Source of the DNA: Oligoflexia bacterium
GTDB taxonomy: Bacteria; Bdellovibrionota; Bacteriovoracia; Bacteriovoracales; Bacteriovoracaceae
NCBI GenBank assembly: GCA_015231325.1
Contig: JADGBS010000013.1
Span: forward strand, 1-38,001
Reading direction: 5' to 3'
DNA length: 38,001 bases
The notes beneath the pieces were generated by a model. That model had not been told where the DNA came from. It did not search any database and saw only the letters and a list, made by a program, of their open reading frames with translations. Made by a program: the position numbers and the translations under genes. Of the stretch, positions 18,532 through 28,107 are shown in pieces; within the stretch, counting starts at the first letter, position 1; every line of letters begins with the position of its first letter.

Positions 18532-18604
18532 ATACTTTCACGCTTTGAATTTTTTCACAATGAAGTGAATCTGTTCCGCCACCAGCAATAACGATTTTTT
18601 TCAT
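18521..18604 (-). CDS. Possible 27-aa leader/small ORF MKKIVIAGGGTDSLHCEKIQSVKVYGN overlapping the start of the REC-PP2C gene
   Basis: ATG at 18604 to TAG at 18521 on the minus strand. Its end overlaps the ATG at 18531 by 11 nt. Confidence 0.35.
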   Translation of the reverse strand: MKKIVIAGGGTDSLHCEKIQSVKVYGN

Positions 18605-18969
18605 ACTTTTTTCTCTGTAATAACTTTATGACGCAGCCCCAATGAACACTCTCATATTCCCAGAATATTAACTAGGTACTGTTTTGGTCTGCTATGATCT
18701 GTTGCAACCACATGCTAGTATCGACCCGTGAACTAAAAACTTTAACCAACGGAACTTATTTTTGTATAAATTGCAGAGATATTAGGTAGATTCTGCTGAA
18801 GAAGGTGTTTACTATGATAATTTGGAATAAATACTATATAAATACTATGGTAATAGTATCGGATTTTCAGTTTTTAGAATGAGACAAAGCGTTGTTAATC
18901 AAACATGACAAATCAATGCTACTTAGTCCATCGGCACCGATTCAATTATGTATCTAATACGAACAAGAA

Positions 18970-19293
18970 TCATCCGTAAACAGGAATTTGACGTGGTTGT
19001 TTATTGTCATCAGATGTAAGGAATATTTTAACACTCATTCCCATGGCCTTAGCGTACTTACTCAGAGTAGATATTTTTAAATCCTTCCTCCTCTCTATCT
19101 TTGATACCTCTGGCTGAGTCAATCCTTTTAAGTCAGATTGATTTAGACCCAATTTAGTTCTGACTGTCTTTAATTGAAATTCAAGCCCCACCACCTCCTT
19201 CTCTCTCTTTCTCCCTTTTTTCTCGAAATCATCATCCCCTAAGTTTACTTTCGAAACCCTACCAGCAACTTGTCTCTTCTTATTCTTTTTCAT
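18970..19293 (-). CDS. XRE-family HTH protein, HigA-like antitoxin type
   Basis: LKTVRTKLGLNQSDLKGLTQPEVSKIERRKDLKISTLSKYAKAMGMSVKIFL. Confidence 0.8.
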   Translation of the reverse strand: MKKNKKRQVAGRVSKVNLGDDDFEKKGRKREKEVVGLEFQLKTVRTKLGLNQSDLKGLTQPEVSKIERRKDLKISTLSKYAKAMGMSVKIFLTSDDNKQPRQIPVYG

Positions 19294-19671
19294 TCCCCAT
19301 TCCTTGGTTAAAAATTATCAAAATTTTTTATCGACACCAGACACTTCATACGATTATAGTCTATTTTCAAAATGCAGCAAAGCTCATACACCCAAAATAG
19401 CATCGGCCAATCCTGTCCAGTGCATATGCCAATACACTCGGGATAATCACCGTAAAAAACAATACGTTCAATATGTTTGTTGATTTTCTGCCAACTATGT
19501 CGGCCAACAATAATCATCAATAACTGACTGAGAAGAATAAAATTGAGAAAGATAAATTTGATATAGACAATTTATATTAATCTAGTAACTTCTAGTAACT
19601 TAGTAACACTAATCAACTTGGACTTTCCGCAGAATCTTTAATACGGAAGTCCACAGATCAGGAGCAAAACA

Positions 19672-21626
19672 ATGATTTCAATGCTTTCTTTGATGCGAAC
19701 GTTTATGTTTACTAGGCCATTTGGCAAATCACTACTTTGTGCTTCCCTACTTTGTGCACCTTTTATCATCGGTATTACTGACAGTTCTATTGCTATCGGC
19801 GATGAGCGTTCAGACATTCCGATAAAATACACCTGGAATCTCAACGACCTCTATCCAACTATTCAAGATTGGGAGACATCCAAAGATAGGATGTTTAGAG
19901 AAATTCCTAAGGTTGCAGCTTTCAAAGGACATCTAGGCACTTCGGCACAAAATCTGTATCAGGCACTTTCCACAGAAATGGATGTACGTAAAGAAGTTGC
20001 ACGGTTAAGCGTTTATGCGGGACAACTCTCTGATCAGGACACACGAGTCGCTAAACACCAAGCTATGAAACAAATAACTGAACAACTCAGCAGCGACTTT
20101 GCTTCTGCGACTGCATATTTTCGACCAGAAATCGTGCAAATAGGAAAAGCAAAAATTAGCACTTTTTTAAAAAATGAACCTCGTTTAATGGAATATAGAA
20201 TGTACCTGGACAACATCTTACGGATGAAAAGTCACATTCTTTCTCCAGATAATGAAAAAATAATAGCGGCAGCACTTGGGCAAATGGGAGGATCACCACA
20301 AAACATTAATGAAATACTCGATAATGCCGACATCCCCTTTCCTACTATACAACTCAGCACCGGAGAAACCGTCCGATTAGATCCAGCGGCCTTTACAAAG
20401 TATCGTACGGTGGCAAATAAAGATGATCGGATTTTGGTTTACAAAAGTTTTTTTGGAAAATATAAGGAATTTGCCCGAACTCTAGGAACAGTTCTTTACT
20501 CCCAAATTAAAGTACATGTATTCAACAAGGAAGTAAGAAAATATAATAGCTCCCTGGCCGCATCACTAGATCCTGATAATATTCCCGAAGCCGTTTACAA
20601 GCAGTTAATTACAGATGTACACGCTAATCTTCCTACACTCCACCGCTATCTAAGACTGCGACAAAAGATGATGGGATTAGAGAAACTCGGATATGAAGAT
20701 CTCTATACCTCCTTAGTGAAGGATGTTTCCATGTCCTTTACTCCTGAAGATGCAATTGATTTAACTATGAAATCCGTGTCATTGTTAGGAAACGAATACA
20801 CCAGCGCTTTAGACAAGGAATCGATAATCGATGGACCGATTTCTATCCAGCAACCGGAAAAAGATCTGGTGCCTATAGCAATGGTGCAGCTTATGATGTT
20901 CATCCTTATCAACTGCTGAATTTCATGGGCGGATATGACGATGTATCAACTTTTGCACACGAGAGTGGGCACAGCATGCACTCTTACTTCTCTAACAAAT
21001 ACCAACCATATATCAATAGTGACTATTCCATTTTTGTGGCAGAGGTAGCATCGACGCTTAATGAGAATCTACTATCACACTATGCCTTAAAAAATATTAC
21101 TAGAAACAATCAGGAAAAACTATTTTTGTTAGGAAGTAAACTAGAAGGATTCAGAACAACTTTATTCAGGCAAACTCTATTTGCAGAATTTGAATTAAAA
21201 ATACATGAAATAGTCGAAGCGAAAGGATCCCTATCGGATGAGCAGCTCAGTAAACTTTATCTGCAGCTATTAAAAATTTACTATGGGCATGATCAAGGGA
21301 TCTGTCAAATAGATGATATCTATGGCATAGAATGGGCACGCATTCCACATTTCTATTATGATTTCTACGTTTTTAAATACTCAACCAGCTTGGTGGCATC
21401 CACCGCCATCGCCAAGGCCATGCGCGAGGAGACCCAAAAGGGAGGAACTAGTGTACGCGATGCCTACATAAAATTTCTTTCTTCTGGATCATCAAAATAT
21501 CCCATCGAGTTGCTAAAAGGGGTCGGCGTGGATATGACTACCAGTAAACCATTCAACGCAGCGATAGAAGAGATGAACAGCATAATGGATCAGATCGAAA
21601 AAATGATCGCATCTACTCCCCAATAA
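19672..21626 (+). pseudogene. pepF: Oligoendopeptidase F-like M3 metallopeptidase with signal peptide, split by a frameshift near 20832
   Basis: ORFs 19672-20919 and 20925-21626. In the downstream frame WTDFYPATGKRSGAYSNGAAYDVHPYQLLNFMGGYDDVSTFAHESGHSMHSYFS is continuous from ~20832, including HEXXH (HESGH). The upstream frame carries the N-terminal PepF region. Confidence 0.9.
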
Positions 21627-22035
21627 TTTTCACTAATACTCTCTTTTTTCTCTGACCATCAAACTCATAATAGAAAACATGTTCCCATGGCCCTAGATGC
21701 ATTTTTCCCTCAGTAATTGCAATTGTCACTTCTCTGCCCATCAACTGACGTTTAAGATGCGCATCAGCATTATCTTCATATCCATTATGCGCATATTGAG
21801 ACACCGGCGCATGGGGGGCCAACCGCTCTAAGAATCTATCAAAATCCTGATGTAGTCCGGATTCATTGTCATTAATAAAAACGCTCGCAGTAATATGCAT
21901 AGCATTGACTAGACATATTCCTTCTTTTATTCCACTTTGGGCAACTAATTCTTCGACCTCGCGATGAATCGAAACAATTTTTCTGCGGACAGGGATATCC
22001 ATCCATAACTCTTTAGTTAATGATTTCATGTTCAT
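21613..22035 (-). CDS. yjbQ: YjbQ family protein
   Basis: [78 protein letters not shown]. Confidence 0.93.
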   Translation of the reverse strand: MNMKSLTKELWMDIPVRRKIVSIHREVEELVAQSGIKEGICLVNAMHITASVFINDNESGLHQDFDRFLERLAPHAPVSQYAHNGYEDNADAHLKRQLMGREVTIAITEGKMHLGPWEHVFYYEFDGQRKKRVLVKIIGE

Positions 22036-22092
22036 TTCTACCTTGATTTTTATTTTTTATTTTTGTTTTTTGTTTTTTACCAACATAGTCTA

Positions 22093-23229
22093 TTAATCGA
22101 AAACAGAAAACATATCTATAAGATCTGTCGGACTTAAGTCTCTAATTTCAATGTTACCATTACTTCCCTGGCGATCTATTCCCAGGTTCCGTTCACCTGA
22201 TTCATCCAGTTCACCGAGTTCACCCAGGCCAGCTACTCCAACTTCATTACGTACATCGTTATTTACTTCATTGTCTACGTCTATACCATCCTCAAAAGCA
22301 GAAATTTTTTTGAAATAAAGCTTTGTCGATTTTACATCACTTAAAGCGTAAAGCAATAATCCGTTGCTCTCATTATTCGAACGTAATCTCCCTAGACGAT
22401 ATCCAAGATGCCATCCACCGTTCCCGTGATTATCACGAAGAGAAATGGCCCCTTCAGAATTAGTATTTATTTCTGCCCCATCAACAATGTCAACAAACGC
22501 TTGATGATTATTGGAATCGAGCAAAATTTTTTTCCCATCTTTGTCATAAAAACTAATTATTAACTCATCAGCAAGTAGTTCATCCAAAATAAATGGCACT
22601 AGGTTAAAATATTGCTTACAACCTTCTGGCATGCGTTTGTAGAACTCCCCAAACTGAGAAACATCAATTCTCTTTTCACGTAATCCAAGGAAATCAATAA
22701 CGACACTATGAACTCTATTGCCACTACCACTATCCAGATTATAAAATGTCGGACTGGTCTTCAAAATATTTTTATTAGCATTTTTCCCCAGTTTATGGAG
22801 TCGAAAGAAGTTTAGCAGATCGCCCCACACACTTTCCACCCTAACTTTAACGCTTACTTTATCTTCTCCCTTTCCCCTAATATTAATATTGGGCGGAAAG
22901 GCAGAGAACATTGCATAGAAACATACCTCTGGAGCAGCAATTGTTCCCATCTTGCCAGGTGGCCCACCTACCATCGCACCCACTCCTGCTCCAGCAAAAT
23001 CTGGACTAGACTCTTTGAAATAAGGAATATAACCAATTTTCTCAATCGACTTATAAAAACTATTAAAACCATTAAAACTAGTAAAGGAAGTGCCCTCTGG
23101 GGTTATACCGCCGGCCGCATTCGCGGCCGCTATGGCGGGCGCAGAAAACAACAAAACCAGCAGACTGAGCGCGACGTTAGTCACCCAAATAATCACTTTT
23201 CTCATCAATCCCCCTTTCTTTTGCCTCAT
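22093..23229 (-). CDS. Secreted protein of unknown function
   Basis: N-terminal signal peptide MRKVIIWVTNVALSLLVLLFSAPAIAAANAAG. No family recognised. Confidence 0.65.
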   Translation of the reverse strand: MRQKKGGLMRKVIIWVTNVALSLLVLLFSAPAIAAANAAGGITPEGTSFTSFNGFNSFYKSIEKIGYIPYFKESSPDFAGAGVGAMVGGPPGKMGTIAAPEVCFYAMFSAFPPNINIRGKGEDKVSVKVRVESVWGDLLNFFRLHKLGKNANKNILKTSPTFYNLDSGSGNRVHSVVIDFLGLREKRIDVSQFGEFYKRMPEGCKQYFNLVPFILDELLADELIISFYDKDGKKILLDSNNHQAFVDIVDGAEINTNSEGAISLRDNHGNGGWHLGYRLGRLRSNNESNGLLLYALSDVKSTKLYFKKISAFEDGIDVDNEVNNDVRNEVGVAGLGELGELDESGERNLGIDRQGSNGNIEIRDLSPTDLIDMFSVFD

Positions 23230-23420
23230 TATTCGCCGGCCCTTTATGCAGCCGCTTTAGGCGGGCGCTTTGTGCGGGCGTTCAGCTCTTTTCTCCTATC
23301 GAATCATTTAAAAAAAAGTTTAGGCCACAGTGAAATAAAACTCTGGACAAAATCTATAATTGACCTTATACATTACTAAGGACCTCAAGAAAGATTTTTA
23401 ACTTTACTTTGACTCTATAT

Positions 23421-23496
23421 TGGGGAGTGGCGCAGCGGTTAGCGCAGTAGACTGTTAATCTATTGGTCGAGAGTTCGAGTCTCTCTTCCCCAGCCA
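23421..23496 (+). tRNA. tRNA-Asn (anticodon GTT), CCA encoded
   Basis: TGGGGAG acceptor pairs with TTCCCCA + G + CCA. Anticodon loop CTGTTAA, T-arm GAGAGTTCGAGTCTCTC. Confidence 0.93.
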
Positions 23497-23509
23497 AATA
23501 AGTTTTTTG

Positions 23510-23570
23510 CAGACCATAGGATCTGGGACCTACAATCGAAATGGCCTCTGGTTTTATGGTCTGTTCTTTT
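23510..23570 (+). terminator. Possible hairpin CAGACCATA...TATGGTCTG followed by a T-rich tract, downstream of tRNA-Asn
   Basis: 9-bp perfect arms at 23510-23518 and 23555-23563, then TTCTTTTTATTCTT. The large loop makes this uncertain. Confidence 0.35.
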
Positions 23571-23705
23571 TATTCTTCGGATAATAATAATTTTTTGTTT
23601 CTTACTATTCGCATAATTAGCTCTTGTGCTAGTGGCCGTCAATTTGCACTTATCGCTAACTTGACAAACACTACCGGATAAAACCGGAAAATCGGGAGTT
23701 AAATT

Positions 23706-24647
23706 ATGGCGAAAAAAAAAGAGTTAATGCCTATGGGAAAATTATTAATCGGGTTCGACTGGGCAATGAAGAAACTGCTTCGAAGCAAGACAAACTTCGA
23801 CGTACTTGAGGGATTTTTGAGCGAACTTTTGGAACGCGATGTCAAAATTCGTAGTGTTCTCGAAAGTGAGAGCAATAAAGATAATCGCAATGACAAATTT
23901 AACAAAGTTGATATCCTTGTAGAGGAGAACAGCGGTGAACTTGTCATCATTGAAGTACAGATAGAAAGCGAACCTGACTACCTCACCCGAATACTTTATG
24001 GGGTGGCCAAATGCATCAGCGAGCATATGAGTGAGGGAAGTACTTACAAACAAGTAAAGAAAGTCTACTCGGTGAGTATCGTTTATTTCGACTTTGGAAT
24101 GGGTGCCGACTATGTTTACCACGGGAACATGGAAATGCGTGGTATTCATTATGGAGACGAATTAAAACTCACTCATAATCAACAAAGGCTTTATCAAAAA
24201 ACACGAATTGCGGAAGTGTATCCAGAGTTTTACCTCATAAAAATTAACAATTTCAATCAATTGGCCCAAAATACCTTAGATGAGTGGATCTATTTTTTAC
24301 GTCACGAAGAGATCCCGGATAATTTCAAGGCAAAAGGACTATCTGCTGCTAAAGAAAAATTTTCTATCCTCAAATTACCAAAAGACGAACAACTGGCATA
24401 TCGTCGTTACCAAGAAAACCAGCGATACGCTGCCAGCATGTTAGAAGGAGCTCACCTCGAAGGAAAAGATGAAGGATTAGCGGAGGGGTTAATAAAAGGA
24501 CTGGAAAAGGGAAGAATCGAAGGCGAGACAAAAGCGAAATTGGACCTAGCGAAAGGCCTTTTAGATCTGCTGGATGACAAAACAATTGCAGAGAAAACCG
24601 GAATGTCACTTGAAGATATAGCGAGAATCCGAGATAAAAATGTCTAG
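23706..24647 (+). mobile_element. Rpn family recombination-promoting nuclease / PD-(D/E)XK transposase-like protein
   Basis: LLIGFDWAMKKLLRSKTNFDVLEGFLSELLERDVKI, KVDILVEENSGELVIIEVQIESEPDYLTRILYG, C-terminal EG/KG-rich tail EGAHLEGKDEGLAEGLIKGLEKGRIEGE. Confidence 0.88.
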
Positions 24648-24684
24648 ACAAATTCACTGATAAATTATCTGATAAGTTGCCATT

Positions 24685-25725
24685 TTAATATCGATCTTTT
24701 TTACTCCAACTTGGTTGATTGGCCAATTCTTCTTTGATTTGTAGATAAGATTCCAAGCGAGAAATCAATATTCTTTTTTCCTCGTCCGAGGTAAAAACAG
24801 CGCCAGCGCCAGCACCAGCACCAGAATCATGGGAATAAAATGCACATCCTTTAGAATCTTGATGGTGTTGACAATTACTAAACATGCACTTACGGGCAAC
24901 TTCACTAACATCTGGGTAATAATCTATCAGTTCTTCTTCTAAAATATCTTCCAAAGAGAAAGAACGAATGCCAGGAGAATCGATCATGCAAAAATCATCA
25001 AATTCGATTATCTCCGACCAAGAAGTGGTATGTGACCCTTTGCTGGCCCTGCTAATATCTTGACTCTTTAATTTTATATGTCCACCGGTCAGTGCACCAA
25101 TGATTCGACTTTTTCCTACACCTGACTGACCTAAAAAAGCGACAGTTTTTCCACGTATTCGTTGTTGCAAATGAAAAAATGAACTTTGCAGCGGATCCTC
25201 TATTATAATGCGGGGAACATACTCCGGTTGATGCGCAGAAATCTCATAACAAGGAACGTTCAGTGAGGTCATTCTCTTCGCTTCGAACGCCAGATCAAAT
25301 TCTTTTTCATATTCGACAAATTGGTCCATCTTATTAAAAATTACAATTGCCGGAATTTTCCATTGAAATGAACGTACAATGAAACGATCAAGAATCCCCC
25401 GTTTAAAAACCGGAAGCGATACAGACGTGATCACCGCCACATAATCACAGTTAGCAGCAGTTATTTTTTTTCGCGATTCTCTCTGAGAAATTCTATAAAT
25501 TTGATTTTTACGTTCAGCTACCTTGGTTATCACGTAATCAGAATCTAATGTTCCCGTACCCTTATTTGTCTCTAATTCAACAAGATCACCGGTAACGATC
25601 TCCCCTTCTTTCAAAAGCATTCCCAGCGCGGTAGCACTAACAATTTTTCCATTGTCCGCACAGTCCACATCCAACAACTTGCATTCAAATACTCGCTGCG
25701 ACGAACGATAAACCTTTGCCCACAT
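24685..25725 (-). CDS. rsgA: Ribosome small subunit-dependent GTPase A
   Basis: Circularly permuted GTPase: IFNKMDQF, GQSGVGKSRIIGALTG, RASKGSHTTSWSEIIEFDDFCMIDSPGIRSF, zinc-knuckle C...C.HH...C. Confidence 0.95.
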   Translation of the reverse strand: MWAKVYRSSQRVFECKLLDVDCADNGKIVSATALGMLLKEGEIVTGDLVELETNKGTGTLDSDYVITKVAERKNQIYRISQRESRKKITAANCDYVAVITSVSLPVFKRGILDRFIVRSFQWKIPAIVIFNKMDQFVEYEKEFDLAFEAKRMTSLNVPCYEISAHQPEYVPRIIIEDPLQSSFFHLQQRIRGKTVAFLGQSGVGKSRIIGALTGGHIKLKSQDISRASKGSHTTSWSEIIEFDDFCMIDSPGIRSFSLEDILEEELIDYYPDVSEVARKCMFSNCQHHQDSKGCAFYSHDSGAGAGAGAVFTSDEEKRILISRLESYLQIKEELANQPSWSKKDRY

Positions 25726-25923
25726 AAAAATCCTATAGAATAGTTGTAATAAGTGTCACTTTGTCCCCTTGTCCAAACTCTCATTGTATCTTCTTTTCAA
25801 AAGAGTACAAGTTAACAAAGAAGCACAAGCAAGAAATTTTTACAATTTAAGCATATCCGAGAATATTTTTTTTGATTTAGAGTCTCGCTTGGTTTAGAAT
25901 CGCGTTTCGTTATTTTATTTTAA

Positions 25924-25958
25924 TGTTTATTGTTTATTGTTTATTGTTTATTGTTTAT
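25924..25958. repeat. Heptanucleotide tandem repeat (TGTTTAT)x5 upstream of a secreted-protein gene
   Basis: Five perfect adjacent copies read directly. Confidence 0.95.
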
Positions 25959-25990
25959 TTTTTTACTATTTCTTAAAAGGATTTTTCAAA

Positions 25991-26626
25991 ATGCAAACAA
26001 AAACTCAGACGAACGCTTCAGTAAATGCTTCATGCAAATTGGCCTATTTGTTATTGGTATCCGCCCTCTTTGTCAGCGCTTTATGTAGTTTTACCGCCAA
26101 TGCCCGTGATTTTTACATCGATCGCAGCGGTGATTTCACTAGTAATAAAGATGTAATAAAAAGTATTCTTCTCGACTATCCCAGTTATGGACAGAAACCT
26201 CAACACAAATATCACTTATCTGGTATCGACGAAATGAGGATAGTAAAAAAGGTAGATGAAAATCACTTTTATACTTGGACGTACGTTCATGATTCGAGAA
26301 CGTATAAATATTTTAACTACGTTACTATAAAAGAAGGCGAAGACGGCAAAATTGTTGTTAGAAGTACCTTTCCTAACAGCGACTCTGTTGCTACCCTGCA
26401 ACGCGAAACAGGTCTTCCCCATTTCGCATTCTTCGATTACACTAATGTGTCCTGGACCATCTCAGATAAAAAAGATGCACAAGGAAATGTTATAGGTACG
26501 CACGTTCGTTATGTCGGAAATTTTTCTGCCTCCGGTTTTGCTGCAACTCTTGGGGCCAGAATTATCAACAGCAATCTACAAAGTACTGCTACTGAAATGT
26601 TTGCAGTTTTAGGAGAACAGATCTAA
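25991..26626 (+). CDS. Secreted protein, unknown function (possibly SRPBCC/START-like)
   Basis: AAAAGG RBS before ATG 25991. Signal peptide CKLAYLLLVSALFVSALCSFTANA. The track start at 25937 lies inside the heptanucleotide repeat and is unlikely. Confidence 0.65.
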   Translation: MQTKTQTNASVNASCKLAYLLLVSALFVSALCSFTANARDFYIDRSGDFTSNKDVIKSILLDYPSYGQKPQHKYHLSGIDEMRIVKKVDENHFYTWTYVHDSRTYKYFNYVTIKEGEDGKIVVRSTFPNSDSVATLQRETGLPHFAFFDYTNVSWTISDKKDAQGNVIGTHVRYVGNFSASGFAATLGARIINSNLQSTATEMFAVLGEQI

Positions 26627-27199
26627 GTGGGAGTTATAACCTTCGTACTAGGAGGGGCGAGAAGTGGAAAAAGCTCTTTCGCCCTTAACCTCGCAAAAAA
26701 AGAAGAAGCTAAATTACTGACTGTGGCCGATATAATGCCACAGCAGCGCACTGTGGCATTTATCGCTACCTGCAATCCTTATGACGAGGAGATGGCAGAA
26801 CGTGTGCGAAAGCACCAACAAGAACGTCCTGCACACTGGAGAACCTATCAGGAGATCTCTTTGCTGTCGCCGCTATTGCAACAGATCAAAGACGAGGGCA
26901 TCTATCAAATAGTGATAATTGATTGTCTTACACTTTTTATTTCGAACTTAATGCTAGATAAAATGAGTGAACGAGAAATACAAGAAGAAACTGGAATATT
27001 TTTGGACATAATCAAACAAACCACTAGTCCCTCCATCCAAGCGTTCATAATATCTAATGAAGTGGGCCAAGGCATCGTGCCAGAAAATAAATTGGCCAGG
27101 GAATTTCGAGACGTTTCAGGAAGAATTAATCAGTTGGTGGCGGGATCATCAGACAAGTTTTTTTCCATGATTGCAGGGATCCCCCTACAAGTAAAATAG
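26627..27199 (+). CDS. cobU: Adenosylcobinamide kinase / adenosylcobinamide-phosphate guanylyltransferase (GTG start)
   Basis: VITFVLGGARSGKSSFALNLAK, VAFIATCNPYDEEMAERVRKHQQERPAHWRTYQE, IIDCLTLFISNL, SNEVGQGIVPENKLAREFRDVSGRINQLVA. Confidence 0.95.
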   Translation: MGVITFVLGGARSGKSSFALNLAKKEEAKLLTVADIMPQQRTVAFIATCNPYDEEMAERVRKHQQERPAHWRTYQEISLLSPLLQQIKDEGIYQIVIIDCLTLFISNLMLDKMSEREIQEETGIFLDIIKQTTSPSIQAFIISNEVGQGIVPENKLAREFRDVSGRINQLVAGSSDKFFSMIAGIPLQVK

Positions 27200-27216
27200 T
27201 CTGATTCACGAGAAAA

Positions 27217-27240
27217 ATGAGACTATGAGACTATGAGACT
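27217..27240 (+). repeat. Octanucleotide tandem repeat (ATGAGACT)x3 at the cobS translation start
   Basis: Three perfect adjacent copies. The third ATG (27233) opens the cobS frame; the first two open ATG AGA CTA TGA. Confidence 0.95.
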
Positions 27241-28090
27241 AATAAAGCAAGAAATTAAGATCCTATTTTTGGCCATCACCTTTCTCACCAGAATAAGAAT
27301 TCCTGATTTTCCATATGATCATTCGCTTTTACGACGCGTTTATCGCTATTTTCCATTAGTGGGAGCTTTAATCGGCGCGTGCGGAGGCCTAGTTTTTTTT
27401 ATCTCCACTGCACTACTTAAGCTCAACCTAGAACCCGCCCTTGTTCTATCACTAATGAGTATAACTATGCTCTGTGGCGGCCTCCATGAAGATGGCCTAG
27501 CAGACAGTTGCGACGCATTTTTCGGTGGAGGGGATAGGCCCGTACGCATATTAGAAATCATGAAGGATTCGCGTATTGGTAGCTTTGGCGCGTTAGCATT
27601 ATTTTTTTTCTTACTATTAAAACTGAGCGCACTAAAATCATTGGCACTGAAAATCAACATCGCGGGGGGGCAAGGGGTCGGGGAGGCAGGAACGACAATG
27701 GCATCGGCCACCGTATCGGTGGCAACCGCCGCGGTGATAACCGCCTTTATCATGGCCAACTCGTTAGCACGTTTTTTTGTGACCTTTTTTTTAATTCGTG
27801 GTCAATATGTTAACTCTCAGGTTCAAAGTAAATCCAGTACACTAGTTACTCAATTATCAAATTCCAGACAACTGCTTCAAGATTTGTTGGTTGCTTCCAT
27901 CCAGGTTGTTGTTTTGATTTTTATCGCTATCATTCCCCTTACTAAAATATTCACTATTTTAATAGTTTTGTTATTGGCATTTTTTTTGTTACAAAAATAC
28001 TACAAAAACAAAATTGGCGGGTACACTGGGGATGCGTTGGGAGCGGCAGAGCAAATTTTTGAGACGATCATTTATTTGGCATTATCATAA
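27233..28090 (+). CDS. cobS: Adenosylcobinamide-GDP ribazoletransferase
   Basis: FLTRIRIP, YFPLVGALIG, GGLHEDGLADSCDAFFGGGDRPVRILEIMKDSRIGSFGALAL, GYTGDALGAAEQIFE. Confidence 0.95.
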   Translation: MRLIKQEIKILFLAITFLTRIRIPDFPYDHSLLRRVYRYFPLVGALIGACGGLVFFISTALLKLNLEPALVLSLMSITMLCGGLHEDGLADSCDAFFGGGDRPVRILEIMKDSRIGSFGALALFFFLLLKLSALKSLALKINIAGGQGVGEAGTTMASATVSVATAAVITAFIMANSLARFFVTFFLIRGQYVNSQVQSKSSTLVTQLSNSRQLLQDLLVASIQVVVLIFIAIIPLTKIFTILIVLLLAFFLLQKYYKNKIGGYTGDALGAAEQIFETIIYLALS

Positions 28091-28107
28091 TACTCAATCA
28101 GACATTA

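Noticed and set aside
19308-19520. 70-aa ORF as a HigB/RelE toxin
   Set aside because: No recognisable toxin motif; could be random. Kept only as a question in the XRE finding.
20800-20930. Programmed ribosomal frameshifting in pepF
   Set aside because: No slippery heptamer or downstream structure seen near the frame change; a lesion or sequencing error is simpler.
22040-22080. T-rich low-complexity stretch (attttttatttttgttttttgttttttac)
   Set aside because: Simple low complexity upstream of yjbQ with no perfect unit structure comparable to the other tandem repeats.
23460-23642. 60-aa minus ORF ending ...GWGRETRTLDQ
   Set aside because: Overlaps tRNA-Asn; this is a well-known spurious translation of tRNA complement sequence.
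23470-24700. att-site duplication of the tRNA-Asn 3' end flanking the Rpn gene
   Set aside because: No repeat of GAGTTCGAGTCTCTCTTCCCC was found downstream within the window.
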